This document shows, piece by piece, positions 53,930-62,646 of a stretch of 64,000 bases of DNA. How positions within the stretch are numbered: the first letter of the stretch is position 1; the number at the start of each line of letters is the position of its first letter. The position numbers and the translations under genes were made by a program. Below the pieces are notes generated by a model. It did not search any database, was not told the origin of the DNA, and saw only the letters and a list, made by a program, of their open reading frames with translations. The stretch comes from an uncultured Alistipes sp. (GTDB lineage Bacteria > Bacteroidota > Bacteroidia > Bacteroidales > Rikenellaceae), in contig UQYM01000007.1 of NCBI GenBank assembly GCA_900545315.1, forward strand, positions 1 through 64,000, read 5' to 3'.

Positions 53930-55156
53930 ATGAGACGTAGAGTTGTGATCACGGGAATGGGAATCTATTCCTGTATTGGAGAAAATAAGGAAGAGGTGGC
54001 CGATTCACTCTATTGTGGCCGCTCGGGGATTGGACTCGATCCGGCACGCAAAGAGATGGGGTACCGTTCTGCATTGACCGGTATTTTACGTAAACCCGAT
54101 TTGAAACAGGCGCTCAATCGCCGTCAACGTACCATGTTGTCGGAACATGGAGCGTATGCTTATGTGGCTACCGTTGAGGCCCTGGCCCAAGCAGGAATCG
54201 ATGCCGACTGGCTGAAAACCCATGAGGTGGGTATCCTGTACGGCAACGACAGCAGCGCTGAAGCGGTAGTGCATGGAGCCGACGTAATTCGGGAGAAACA
54301 CAACACCATGTTGGTCGGTTCGGGCAACATCTTCCAGTCGATGAACTCGACGTTGACGATGAATCTCTCTACCATTTTTAACCTGCGGGGTATCAATTTT
54401 ACCTTATCCGGTGCTTGTGCCAGTGGATCGCATGCCATTGGAATGGCCTATCTGCTGATCCGTCAGGGACTGCAGGATTGCGTGCTCTGCGGTGGGGCCG
54501 AAGAGGTCAACCTCTTTTCAATGGGTAATTTCGATGCTTTGGGGGCATTCTCGATCCGCGAGGATGAACCGACCCGTGCCTCCCGTCCTTTCGATAAGAA
54601 TCGGGATGGACTGGTACCGAGCGGCGGTGGGGCAACCCTTGTTGTCGAAAGTTACGAATCTGCCGTAAGCCGCGGGGCTACGATTTTGGCCGAAGTGGTG
54701 GGATATGGCTTCTCGTCGAACGGTGAACACATCTCGGTTCCCAATGTGGATGGTCCGGTCCGCTCCTTGCGCATGGCTTTGCAGGATGCGGGGATGACTC
54801 CGGACCAGATCGGCTATGTCAACGCCCATGCCACCTCAACCCCCATCGGTGACCTGAACGAAGCTCGCGCCATTGCCGAAGTATTCGCTGACAGTTGCCC
54901 CTATGTCACCTCGACCAAATCGCAGACCGGTCACGAAATGTGGATGGCCGGTGCCAGCGAAATCATATATTCGACTTTGATGATGCAGCGTGATTTTATT
55001 GCGCCCAATCTCAATTTCGAGGAGCCGGACGAGGCTTCGTGCCGGCTGAATATACCTGCCGAACGGGTCGATTGCCGATTCGATGCGTTTCTGAGCAATT
55101 CGTTCGGGTTCGGAGGAACCAATTCAACATTGATTATCAAAAAAGTTAATTCATGA
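53930..55156 (+). CDS. Beta-ketoacyl-ACP synthase (KS 1, FabB/FabF type)
   Basis: The 408-residue condensing enzyme has a full Cys-His-His triad: Cys163 in SGACASGSHA, His300 in NAHATSTPIGD and His335 in SQTGHEMWMAGA. The C-terminal FGFGGTNSTLI is typical. Members of this type in aryl-polyene and flexirubin clusters add malonyl units. It starts a long run of tightly overlapping genes after a 470-bp gap, and the ACP gene overlaps its end by 4 bp. It is one of three complete ketosynthases in the locus. Confidence 0.93.
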   Translation: MRRRVVITGMGIYSCIGENKEEVADSLYCGRSGIGLDPARKEMGYRSALTGILRKPDLKQALNRRQRTMLSEHGAYAYVATVEALAQAGIDADWLKTHEVGILYGNDSSAEAVVHGADVIREKHNTMLVGSGNIFQSMNSTLTMNLSTIFNLRGINFTLSGACASGSHAIGMAYLLIRQGLQDCVLCGGAEEVNLFSMGNFDALGAFSIREDEPTRASRPFDKNRDGLVPSGGGATLVVESYESAVSRGATILAEVVGYGFSSNGEHISVPNVDGPVRSLRMALQDAGMTPDQIGYVNAHATSTPIGDLNEARAIAEVFADSCPYVTSTKSQTGHEMWMAGASEIIYSTLMMQRDFIAPNLNFEEPDEASCRLNIPAERVDCRFDAFLSNSFGFGGTNSTLIIKKVNS

Positions 55157-55398
55157 CCAAAGAAGAGATCAAAGAGAAAATCAAAGCTGTGTTGGCCGAA
55201 GAGTTCGAAGTCGATGCCGCACTCATCACACCGGAGGGTAGCCTCAAAGAGGTTCTGGGATTGGATAGCCTCGATTTGGTGGATGTCGTGGTACTGGTCG
55301 AGCAAAATTTCGGCGTTACCCTCAAAGGTCCCGATTTTGTCAATGTAAAAACGTTCGAGGATTTCGATAACTTGATCATAGGTAAATTGGGCTTGTAA
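55153..55398 (+). CDS. Acyl carrier protein 1
   Basis: The 81-residue acidic protein has the phosphopantetheine site GLDSLDLVDVVVLVEQ (Ser near residue 38). It should carry the growing aryl-polyene chain. It overlaps KS 1 by the ATGA junction and abuts the acyltransferase gene with no gap. A second ACP lies at 60307; the pairing of each ACP with a given enzyme is not known. Confidence 0.93.
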   Translation: MTKEEIKEKIKAVLAEEFEVDAALITPEGSLKEVLGLDSLDLVDVVVLVEQNFGVTLKGPDFVNVKTFEDFDNLIIGKLGL

Positions 55399-56283
55399 AT
55401 GCAAAACGATCACCCCGAGCAATGGAATGGCAAATCGAGAGGCGGCAGTTTCGGCTACGCCTTTTTTGTCTTTTTGATTAAATACTGCGGACTGCGCAGC
55501 GCTTATGCCTTCCTTGCCCTCGTGGCGTTCTATTTCATCCCCTTCGCCCCGCGCGCAACAGCCGCCATCTGGGACTATTACCGTCGGCGACTCCGTCAGG
55601 GACGTTGTACTGCCACCCGGAACCTCTACCGCCACTACTATCGCTTCGGCCAGACGCTGATCGATAAAATCGCTGTCGGTGCCGGACTGGCCGACCGTTA
55701 CAAGTTTGAATTCGATAATTACGAGCAGTTCCTCCAGGTGCTGCAAGGTGATACCGGCGTCGTTGTTCTGGGAGCCCATGTCGGATGTTGGGAGATCGGA
55801 GCGCACTTCTTCGGACAGTATGGCCGGAAAATGAATGTGGTGATGTTCGATGCCGAATATCAGCGTATTCGAGAGGTGTTGGAGCGTAATGTGGAGAGCC
55901 GCAATTATAAGATTATTCCGGTCAACGAGTCGTCGATCGAAGCCATTCTGCAGATTAAAGTGGCGCTGAATCGTGGTGAGTATGTCTGTTTCCAAGAGGA
56001 CCGCTGCCTAAACCATCATCATGTGCTTCGTGTCCCCTTTTTGCAGGGAGAGGCTCTCTTCCCGGAAGGCCCCTTTTTGATTGCAACCAAACTGAAGGTG
56101 CCAATGGCTTTCTATTTCGCAATGCGCGAAAAAGGACGCCGCTATCGGTTCTATTTTAAGGTGATAGAGGCCCAGACGCAGATCGATACGGCAAAGGTGT
56201 GTCAGCTCTATGTCCAGGCCCTTGAAGAGATTGTAAGTCGCTATCCGGATCAATGGTTCAACTTCTATAAGTTTTGGCAATGA
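55399..56283 (+). CDS. LpxL/HtrB-like lysophospholipid acyltransferase
   Basis: The 294-residue protein belongs to the lipid A acyltransferase family. The catalytic HX4E motif is in VVLGAHVGCWEIG near residue 130. There is a hydrophobic N-terminal segment (SAYAFLALVAFYFIPFA) for membrane association, and FQEDRCLNHHHVLRVPF matches the family's second motif. In aryl-polyene and flexirubin loci such enzymes are thought to esterify the polyene or join it to a lipid. It follows ACP 1 directly and overlaps the radical SAM gene by 4 bp. Confidence 0.88.
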   Translation: MQNDHPEQWNGKSRGGSFGYAFFVFLIKYCGLRSAYAFLALVAFYFIPFAPRATAAIWDYYRRRLRQGRCTATRNLYRHYYRFGQTLIDKIAVGAGLADRYKFEFDNYEQFLQVLQGDTGVVVLGAHVGCWEIGAHFFGQYGRKMNVVMFDAEYQRIREVLERNVESRNYKIIPVNESSIEAILQIKVALNRGEYVCFQEDRCLNHHHVLRVPFLQGEALFPEGPFLIATKLKVPMAFYFAMREKGRRYRFYFKVIEAQTQIDTAKVCQLYVQALEEIVSRYPDQWFNFYKFWQ

Positions 56284-57650
56284 GTGCACCCTATTCCATA
56301 CTGCTTGTGTCAGCCAACCGCTACAAAGAGCCATATCCGGTCTATCCGTTGGGGATCTCCTATCTGAAAAGCTATCTGCGTCAACGGTTGCCCCAATATA
56401 AGGTGCTGGTGTTTGACTGCAACCTGGGAACCAGAGACGATCTCTCAACGTTAATAGCACAAGAGCAGCCGCGTTATGTGGGCATTGCCTTTCGGAATGC
56501 GGATGATGTCAACTCGTTGCGGGATAATAACTTCTTGACCGGATACCGTCAAGTGGTCGATACGGTGCGAGAGGCTACGCAGGTGCCGTTAATTATTGGC
56601 GGCGCAGGCTTCTCCATCTTTCCACAACGCTTTATGGCACTGATGGAGGCCGATTATGGATTGGCCGGAGAGGGGGAGGAGAGTTTGGCCCGGTTGATCG
56701 AGACCTTGGATGCCGGAAAACAACCCACCGGGATTGACGGCCTGTTCGTGCAGGGAGTCGATGCTGGAGAGTATCCGCGTCCGCGCCGGAATTATGTGCG
56801 GTCTTTGAGTGTGGAGTTTGAGGAGGAGTGGGTCGACTACTACTGGAAATACAGCGGTATGCTCAATATCCAAACCAAACGGGGGTGCCCTTACGACTGT
56901 GTTTACTGCACCTATCCGTTAATTGACGGGTGTGTGATCCGGACGCTCGATCCGGCCAAAATCGTGGATGATATTCTCCGCTTGCGGAGACAGAAGGGGA
57001 TCGATTACCTCTTTTTTACCGATTCGGTTTTCAATATCTGCCCCGAATACAATCAACGTTTGGCCGAAGAGTTGATCCGACGCGAAGCCAATATCCGTTG
57101 GGGAGCCTACTTCTCGCCGGCACACCTCACTCGCGAGATGCTGGCCCTATATCACCGTTCGGGATTGACCCATATCGAGTTTGGGACCGAGTCGTTTGAT
57201 GACCAGGTACTCCAGGCTTATGGGAAACGATTTACGTTTGAGGATGTGTTGAACTCTTCCGAAATGGCGTTGGCCGAGGGGATTTATTATGCACATTTCC
57301 TGATTTTTGGTGGCGTCGGAGAAACCATGCAAACCCTCGAACGATCGATCGAAAACTCGAAACGAATTCGGTACAGTGTGTTTATGCCCTATATCGGCAT
57401 GCGGATCTATCCCCATACCCGATTGCAGAAGATTGCTGTCCAGGAGGGGGTGATTGCTGCTGACGATCCGCTGGCCGAACCCAAATATTACCTCTGCAAA
57501 GATTTCGATCTGGAGAGGGTGCGCAAAATGGCATTGGAGACGGGGAAGGCATGGGTCTTTCCGGATGATGATATCGATAGCCAAATGACCCAATTCAGAC
57601 TGAAACGCAATAAAAAAGGACCGCTATGGGAGTACCTGAGAAAAGCGTAG
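56280..57650 (+). CDS. B12-binding-domain radical SAM enzyme
   Basis: I chose the ATG at 56280, which overlaps the previous stop as ATGA (456 residues). The N-terminal B12-binding fold has LVSANRYKEPYPVYPLGISY and IIGGAGFSIFP but no DxHxxG, as in many base-off class B enzymes. The radical SAM cluster is Cys203, Cys207 and Cys210 (KRGCPYDCVYCTYP). The arrangement suits a cobalamin-dependent methyltransferase or ring-forming enzyme. Its place inside a polyene operon suggests it changes the aryl head group or the chain, but the reaction cannot be told from sequence. Confidence 0.88.
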   Translation: MSAPYSILLVSANRYKEPYPVYPLGISYLKSYLRQRLPQYKVLVFDCNLGTRDDLSTLIAQEQPRYVGIAFRNADDVNSLRDNNFLTGYRQVVDTVREATQVPLIIGGAGFSIFPQRFMALMEADYGLAGEGEESLARLIETLDAGKQPTGIDGLFVQGVDAGEYPRPRRNYVRSLSVEFEEEWVDYYWKYSGMLNIQTKRGCPYDCVYCTYPLIDGCVIRTLDPAKIVDDILRLRRQKGIDYLFFTDSVFNICPEYNQRLAEELIRREANIRWGAYFSPAHLTREMLALYHRSGLTHIEFGTESFDDQVLQAYGKRFTFEDVLNSSEMALAEGIYYAHFLIFGGVGETMQTLERSIENSKRIRYSVFMPYIGMRIYPHTRLQKIAVQEGVIAADDPLAEPKYYLCKDFDLERVRKMALETGKAWVFPDDDIDSQMTQFRLKRNKKGPLWEYLRKA

Positions 57651-58054
57651 CGATTACGGAACTGATTCCGCAACGTCCTCCGATGGTGATGGTCGATCGG
57701 TTTGAAGGTATTGATGCCGAAGACCAATCCCATACCTCGCTAACCGTGCGGGAAGATAATCTGTTCGTGGAGGAGGGCGCGCTGACCGAGTGTGGCCTCA
57801 TCGAACATATGGCCCAGTCGGCTGCTGCCCGAGTGGGGTGGCGTTGTCGTGAAGCTGGGGAGAAAGTCCCCGTGGGGTTTATCGGCGCTGTCTCCCGATT
57901 TCGGGCCGATGCGTTGCCGCCGGTCGGTGCCCGGCTGAACACGACACTCCGGATGGTACAAGAGATCGGTCCGCTCTCCCTGGCTGCCCTGCGCGTTGAG
58001 TGTGACGGACAACTGATCGCGGAAGGAAACTTGAAAATCTATCTGCAACTATGA
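57626..58054 (+). CDS. FabZ-like hotdog protein, catalytic His replaced by Gln
   Basis: The 142-residue hotdog-fold protein resembles 3-hydroxyacyl-ACP dehydratases: LIPQRPPMVMVDRFEGI, LIEHMAQSAAARVG, GFIGAVSRFRADA. In FabZ the first motif is PHR-type with the catalytic His; here it is PQR (Gln16). The acidic residue in IEHMAQ is kept. It could be inactive and structural, or work differently, with the partial gene at 63968 as the active partner. It overlaps the radical SAM gene by 25 bp and the thioesterase by 4 bp. Confidence 0.82.
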   Translation: MGVPEKSVAITELIPQRPPMVMVDRFEGIDAEDQSHTSLTVREDNLFVEEGALTECGLIEHMAQSAAARVGWRCREAGEKVPVGFIGAVSRFRADALPPVGARLNTTLRMVQEIGPLSLAALRVECDGQLIAEGNLKIYLQL

Positions 58055-58503
58055 AACGCAGAACACATATTATATCCGGAGAGCCGGCCCTGAGCTGTAC
58101 AACCCCGTTGAGGGTGCGGTTCAGCGAGGTCGATTCGATGCGCGTGGTATGGCATGGCGAGTATGTCCGTTATTTCGAAGATGGCCGGGAAGCCTTCGGA
58201 GAACAGTATCCCGGTTTGGGCTACCTGGATATCTACAACAGTGGGTATACGACCCCGATCGTCGAGATGCACGTGGAGTATAAACTTCCGTTGCGAATCG
58301 CTGAACGGGCTGTCGTAGAGACCCGGTACCTGCCTACGCCTGCCGCCAAAATCTGTTTCGAATACACAATCCGCCGTGAGTCTGATCAAGCCGTAGTTGC
58401 AACAGGTTCTACGATGCAGGTGTTTGTGAATGGTGACGGAGAGATGGAGTTGACCCCTCCGGAATTTTTCAAAGCGTGGAAACGTAAATGGAACGTGAAG
58501 TAA
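58051..58503 (+). CDS. Acyl-CoA/acyl-ACP thioesterase, 4HBT type
   Basis: The 150-residue hotdog protein resembles YbgC/4-hydroxybenzoyl-CoA thioesterases: VRFSEVDSMRVVWHGEYVRY with the conserved Asp, then FEDGREAFG. Such thioesterases in aryl-polyene loci may release or proofread chains. The ATG overlaps the stop of the FabZ-like gene, and its end overlaps the next ketosynthase by 16 bp. Substrate preference is unknown. Confidence 0.88.
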   Translation: MKRRTHIISGEPALSCTTPLRVRFSEVDSMRVVWHGEYVRYFEDGREAFGEQYPGLGYLDIYNSGYTTPIVEMHVEYKLPLRIAERAVVETRYLPTPAAKICFEYTIRRESDQAVVATGSTMQVFVNGDGEMELTPPEFFKAWKRKWNVK

Positions 58504-60302
58504 AGATCTATTTGGGTGGAGATGCCCTGGTGACCGCTCTGGGTCATGGCGTTGACGACAACTTCTCGGCAATGGCCCAGGGTCAAATCGGATTGCATCC
58601 GATCGAGTCGCCTTGCCGGTTGGCTGCGGCTGGAAAGATCGATGCGGAGTTGTTGCAGGCCTCTGCCCTGGAGCATTATACCCCCCTGGAGAGTCTGATG
58701 ATCCGTTGCGTGCAGGAGGCTGCCGCAGGTTCACAAATAGACCCTGCAGCGGATGACTGCCTATTGGTATTTGCCACTACAAAAGGTAATGTCGATCTGC
58801 TGGAACAGGATATGACGCCGCCTGAAGAGGCCTTTCTATACTGTTTGGCAGAACGGGTAGCCGGATATTTTAACGCAGTACGACAGCCGGTGGTGATCTC
58901 GAATGCCTGTATCTCCGGAGTCTCGGCACTGATTGTGGCCAGACGCATGATCCGAGAGGGGGTGTGCCGCCATGCCATTGTGGTGGGAGGCGATCTGATC
59001 TCGACGTTTGTGGCCGAAGGGTTCCTCTCGTTCAAATCGGTCAGCCCGGGCCCCTGCCGTCCGTACGATGCCACCGAAGAGCATGGTTTGTCTCTCGGAG
59101 AGGCGGTCAGCGCAGTGATGTTAACCACGGATGCCCGCCGGGCGAAGCTGCCGGCCGTATTGCTCGAAGGTGGAGCCATTACCAACGATGCCAACCACAT
59201 CTCGGGGCCGTCTCGAACCGGTGATGGACTGCATTATGCCATGGAAGAGGCCCTTGCTGAAGCCGATGTGCCCCGCGAAAAGATCAGTTTTGTCAATGCC
59301 CACGGAACAGGAACCGCATACAACGATGCCATGGAGAGCAAAGCATTGGCCTTGAGCTCACTGAGCGAATGCCCGATGAATAGCCTCAAAGGGTATATCG
59401 GCCATACGCTTGGAGCATCCGGTGTGGTGGAGAGTATTCTGTCGGCAGAGGAGTTGCGACGGGGACTTCTGTTCGGTACGGCAGGGTTTCGTCAGTTGGG
59501 TACACCTTGTCCGTTGAATGTCACCGCAGCGAGTCGTCCCATCAAAATGCAATACTGCCTGAAAACCGCATCGGGATTTGGCGGATGCAATGCAGCTATT
59601 GTTTTGGGGCTGGATTCTGTCGATAATGCCCCTGATGCTACCGGAGAGTGTCTGTGGAGCAAAAATGCTTTGACATCCTCTCTACCGTTAGACAAGACAG
59701 CTGTTGCCCCGGTAATCGGGAATACAGAGGTTGATGGTCAAGGAGAAGCGTCGCTTTCCGCGGATCATCTGTCGAACTGTCCTGTTGGCAGGATTACCGC
59801 AACCTATGAATTGCCCCATACCGGAGAACCATTCCCTGAACTGATCCGAAGGCTGTACAAAGAGTTGGATGCGCCAAATATGAAATTCTACAAGATGGAT
59901 GACCTCTCGAAAGCGGCCTATATCGCTGTGGAATATCTGTTGCGGGGCTGTCCGATTGCCGGGAAATATGCTTCGACGGATGTGGCAGTGGTTCTCGAAA
60001 ACCGCTCGTCGTCACTCGATACCGATCTGGCACATCAGCGTATTGTCAACGAACACCATCCGGAGGGGGCCTCTCCAGCCGTGTTTGTCTATACGCTGCC
60101 CAATGTGGCGGTCGGAGAGATCTGTATTCGCAATCATATCCAAGGTGAAAACACCTTTTTTGTGGAGGGGAGTGGAGCGACAGCCGAATGGTACGCCCAT
60201 CGATTGGTGGAGCGAGGTACGGCCCGTGCCGTGATCTATGGCGTATGCGACTTTCTGAAAGATGAATATCATGTGAAACTCAATTTGTTGGAGGCAAAAT
60301 AA
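58488..60302 (+). CDS. Ketosynthase (KS 2) fused to a second, half-size ketosynthase-like domain
   Basis: Residues 1-375 are a complete condensing enzyme with Cys141 (SNACISG), His272 (NAHGTGTAYND) and His306 (YIGHTLGASG). A variable linker of about 65 residues follows. The part from about 440 to 604 looks like the N-terminal half of another ketosynthase: MKFYKMDDLSKAAYIAVEYL, VLENRSSSLDTDLAHQ, VFVYTLPNVAVGEICIRN. It has no Cys at the nucleophile place (PNVAVGE). In related loci I recall this small protein as a separate gene, so the fusion is notable. It could act as a built-in chain-length or docking module. Confidence 0.85.
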   Translation: MEREVKIYLGGDALVTALGHGVDDNFSAMAQGQIGLHPIESPCRLAAAGKIDAELLQASALEHYTPLESLMIRCVQEAAAGSQIDPAADDCLLVFATTKGNVDLLEQDMTPPEEAFLYCLAERVAGYFNAVRQPVVISNACISGVSALIVARRMIREGVCRHAIVVGGDLISTFVAEGFLSFKSVSPGPCRPYDATEEHGLSLGEAVSAVMLTTDARRAKLPAVLLEGGAITNDANHISGPSRTGDGLHYAMEEALAEADVPREKISFVNAHGTGTAYNDAMESKALALSSLSECPMNSLKGYIGHTLGASGVVESILSAEELRRGLLFGTAGFRQLGTPCPLNVTAASRPIKMQYCLKTASGFGGCNAAIVLGLDSVDNAPDATGECLWSKNALTSSLPLDKTAVAPVIGNTEVDGQGEASLSADHLSNCPVGRITATYELPHTGEPFPELIRRLYKELDAPNMKFYKMDDLSKAAYIAVEYLLRGCPIAGKYASTDVAVVLENRSSSLDTDLAHQRIVNEHHPEGASPAVFVYTLPNVAVGEICIRNHIQGENTFFVEGSGATAEWYAHRLVERGTARAVIYGVCDFLKDEYHVKLNLLEAK

Positions 60303-60306
60303 TATT

Positions 60307-60564
60307 ATGGAAGAGCTGATTCAAAAACTGAAAGAACAATTGATCGAGGCCCTGAATCTCGAAGAGATTACCCCCGACGATATTGATGCTGAGGCTCCTT
60401 TGTTCGGAGATGGGCTTGGACTGGATTCGATCGATGCCCTCGAAATCATCCTGATTTTGGAGAAAAATTACGGCATCCGCCTCGAAAATACCGCCGAGGC
60501 AAAACCCCATTTTTATTCGGTCAAGACGTTGGCTGAATACATTCTGGCAAATCAGCAAAAGTAA
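60307..60564 (+). CDS. Acyl carrier protein 2
   Basis: The 85-residue acidic protein has the phosphopantetheine motif GLGLDSIDALEIILILEK (Ser near residue 41). It differs clearly from ACP 1, which suggests separate partners such as starter loading versus extension. It lies 4 bp after the fused ketosynthase gene and 4 bp before KS 3, so it is within the same operon. Confidence 0.93.
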   Translation: MEELIQKLKEQLIEALNLEEITPDDIDAEAPLFGDGLGLDSIDALEIILILEKNYGIRLENTAEAKPHFYSVKTLAEYILANQQK

Positions 60565-60568
60565 AACG

Positions 60569-61750
60569 ATGCATATCGCAGTCACAGGCGTAGGAATTGT
60601 CAGTGCCCTGGGAGTGGGCAAAAAAGTGACACTGGACGCGTTGCGTACCGGTCGTAGCGGTATTGTCGCTGCGCCGACCCACTTTGCAACGCGGAATCGA
60701 CTGCCTGTGGGCGAAGTGGCCCTGGACAACGCCCAACTGCAACAGCTTCTCGGCCTATCGGGGTGTCACTCCCGAACCGCACTGCTGGGTATATTGGCTG
60801 CTTCGGAAGCGCTGCAAGATACTGGAGCGTCTCGTCCCCGAACCGCTTTGGTCTCTGCGACCTCTGTCGGGGGAATGGATCTGACCGAACAGTTTTTCCC
60901 ACAGTTTATGCAGAATGACCGCTTGGGACGTTTGCGTCAGGTGGTGCATCACGACTGTGCCGACAGCACGATCTCCATTGCCCGGTATTGCGGGATCGAT
61001 GGTTTCGTGACGACAATCAGCACCGCCTGCTCCTCGGCGGCAAACGCCCTGATGTTGGCCGTAAGGCTATTGCGGCATGGCGTGGCAGATCGGGTGGTGG
61101 CCGGTGGAACAGATTCCCTGTGCCGTTTTACTTTGAACGGTTTTAAATCGTTGATGATTCTGGATTCGGCCCCCTGTCGCCCCTTTGATGAGAGTCGGGC
61201 CGGGTTGAATCTCGGCGAAGGAGCTGCCTATCTGGTCCTGGAACGGGCTGAAGATGCAGCGGGTGAGCCTTATTGCTTTTTGGAAGGGGTTGCCAATGCC
61301 AACGATGCGTTCCATCAAACGGCCTCTTCTGCCGATGGTGAGGGAGATTATTTGGCAATGCGCGGGGCACTTGAAATGGCCGGCATTGCACCCGAGCAGG
61401 TTGATTATATCAATGTACACGGAACGGGAACGCCAAATAACGATCTCTCGGAGGGGGTTGCCATGCAACGGCTTTTCGGTGAACGGATGCCTGCTTTCGG
61501 ATCGACCAAACCCTTTACGGGGCATACGTTGGCAGCTGCCGGAGGAATTGAAGCGGCATTTTGTGCCCTTGCCCTCCGTCATGGAGAGTTCTATCCACAC
61601 CTCAATTTTACCCGGCAGGATCCTCAGTTGGGGCTGATCCCGCAGTTGCATTATGAGCAACGTCCGTTGCAATATGTGCTTTCCAATTCGTTCGGTTTCG
61701 GCGGAAACTGTGCGTCGTTGTTATTCGCAGGTAAGATCGATCAAAGATGA
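60569..61750 (+). CDS. Beta-ketoacyl-ACP synthase (KS 3)
   Basis: The 393-residue condensing enzyme has Cys154 (STACSSAANAL), His284 (NVHGTGTPNND) and His319 (FTGHTLAAAGG), all intact. The end FGFGGNCASLLF is typical. It is coupled by a 4-bp overlap to the chain-length-factor-like gene that follows, the pairing seen in type II polyketide systems. It therefore probably forms the heterodimer that builds the polyene. Confidence 0.93.
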   Translation: MHIAVTGVGIVSALGVGKKVTLDALRTGRSGIVAAPTHFATRNRLPVGEVALDNAQLQQLLGLSGCHSRTALLGILAASEALQDTGASRPRTALVSATSVGGMDLTEQFFPQFMQNDRLGRLRQVVHHDCADSTISIARYCGIDGFVTTISTACSSAANALMLAVRLLRHGVADRVVAGGTDSLCRFTLNGFKSLMILDSAPCRPFDESRAGLNLGEGAAYLVLERAEDAAGEPYCFLEGVANANDAFHQTASSADGEGDYLAMRGALEMAGIAPEQVDYINVHGTGTPNNDLSEGVAMQRLFGERMPAFGSTKPFTGHTLAAAGGIEAAFCALALRHGEFYPHLNFTRQDPQLGLIPQLHYEQRPLQYVLSNSFGFGGNCASLLFAGKIDQR

Positions 61751-62646
61751 AGACCCGTTGTTACATAAACCGATATGCTACACACGAGATGCTGGGCGAC
61801 GACCTGAAGACGTTGATCCCCAACGCGGCGTTGCGCCGTCGCATGAGCCGCTTTGTCCGAATGGGGGTGGCCACCGCGATGCAGTGTCTCTCCTCTGGAG
61901 TGTCGGCAGACCGGATCGATGCCATCGTGACCGCAACGGGATGGGGCTGTCTGGCCGATAGTGAGAAGTTTTTGCGGAATCTGATCGAACAGGATGAGGA
62001 GTTGCTCAATCCGACCCCCTTTATTCAGTCCACCTTCAATACAATCGGAGCACAGGTGGCGCTGCTCTGCTCGAACCACTCCTACAATATGACCTATGTG
62101 CACCGAGGCCACAGCTTTGAATCGGCACTGCTGGATGTAGCGATGCAGTTCGATGACGAAACGATTACCCATGCCTTGGTGGGGGCGGCCGATGAACAGA
62201 CCCCATCCCAACATCGGATCATGGAGCGTATGGGCCTCTGGCGAAACTATATCGATGGCGAAGGAGCTGCCTTTTTCCAACTTTCGTCACTCCCCATGGA
62301 TGCTTGTCAGGCCTGTATTGTTGAGGTCGATTTTCCGGCTCTTCCCCAAGAGGTGAAAGATCAGGTATTGGCTTATGGACGTGCCAATTCCACTGCAGCA
62401 AATCAGACAGGAGAGACGGATGGATCTGTCGCGACAGACTCAATAAAAAGTTGGATCAAAGCGCACTATCATGCGGATCAGATCATTATTGGGGGAGGAG
62501 CTCACCGGATCAATTATCCTACTGCTTCTGCCGGACGGTTGGTCGAAGCCGTGCAGCTGATTGAAAACGGTGCCCGGCGTGTGGCCGTGTGGAACAACTA
62601 TATGGACGTACAGTCCGCTGTTATTGTCGTGGAATGTGTTGGATAG
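61747..62646 (+). CDS. Chain-length-factor-like ketosynthase homologue (no catalytic Cys)
   Basis: The 299-residue protein has a reduced thiolase fold: TATGWGCLADSEKFL, NPTPFIQSTFNTIGAQVAL, ALVGAADEQTPSQH. At the place of the nucleophile it reads YVHRGHSFESAL, so the Cys is missing. The C-terminal half is shortened compared with a full ketosynthase. Similar proteins accompany ketosynthases in aryl-polyene and flexirubin clusters and are taken as partner subunits that set chain length. It overlaps KS 3 by 4 bp and the deacetylase gene by 13 bp. Confidence 0.8.
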   Translation: MKTRCYINRYATHEMLGDDLKTLIPNAALRRRMSRFVRMGVATAMQCLSSGVSADRIDAIVTATGWGCLADSEKFLRNLIEQDEELLNPTPFIQSTFNTIGAQVALLCSNHSYNMTYVHRGHSFESALLDVAMQFDDETITHALVGAADEQTPSQHRIMERMGLWRNYIDGEGAAFFQLSSLPMDACQACIVEVDFPALPQEVKDQVLAYGRANSTAANQTGETDGSVATDSIKSWIKAHYHADQIIIGGGAHRINYPTASAGRLVEAVQLIENGARRVAVWNNYMDVQSAVIVVECVG

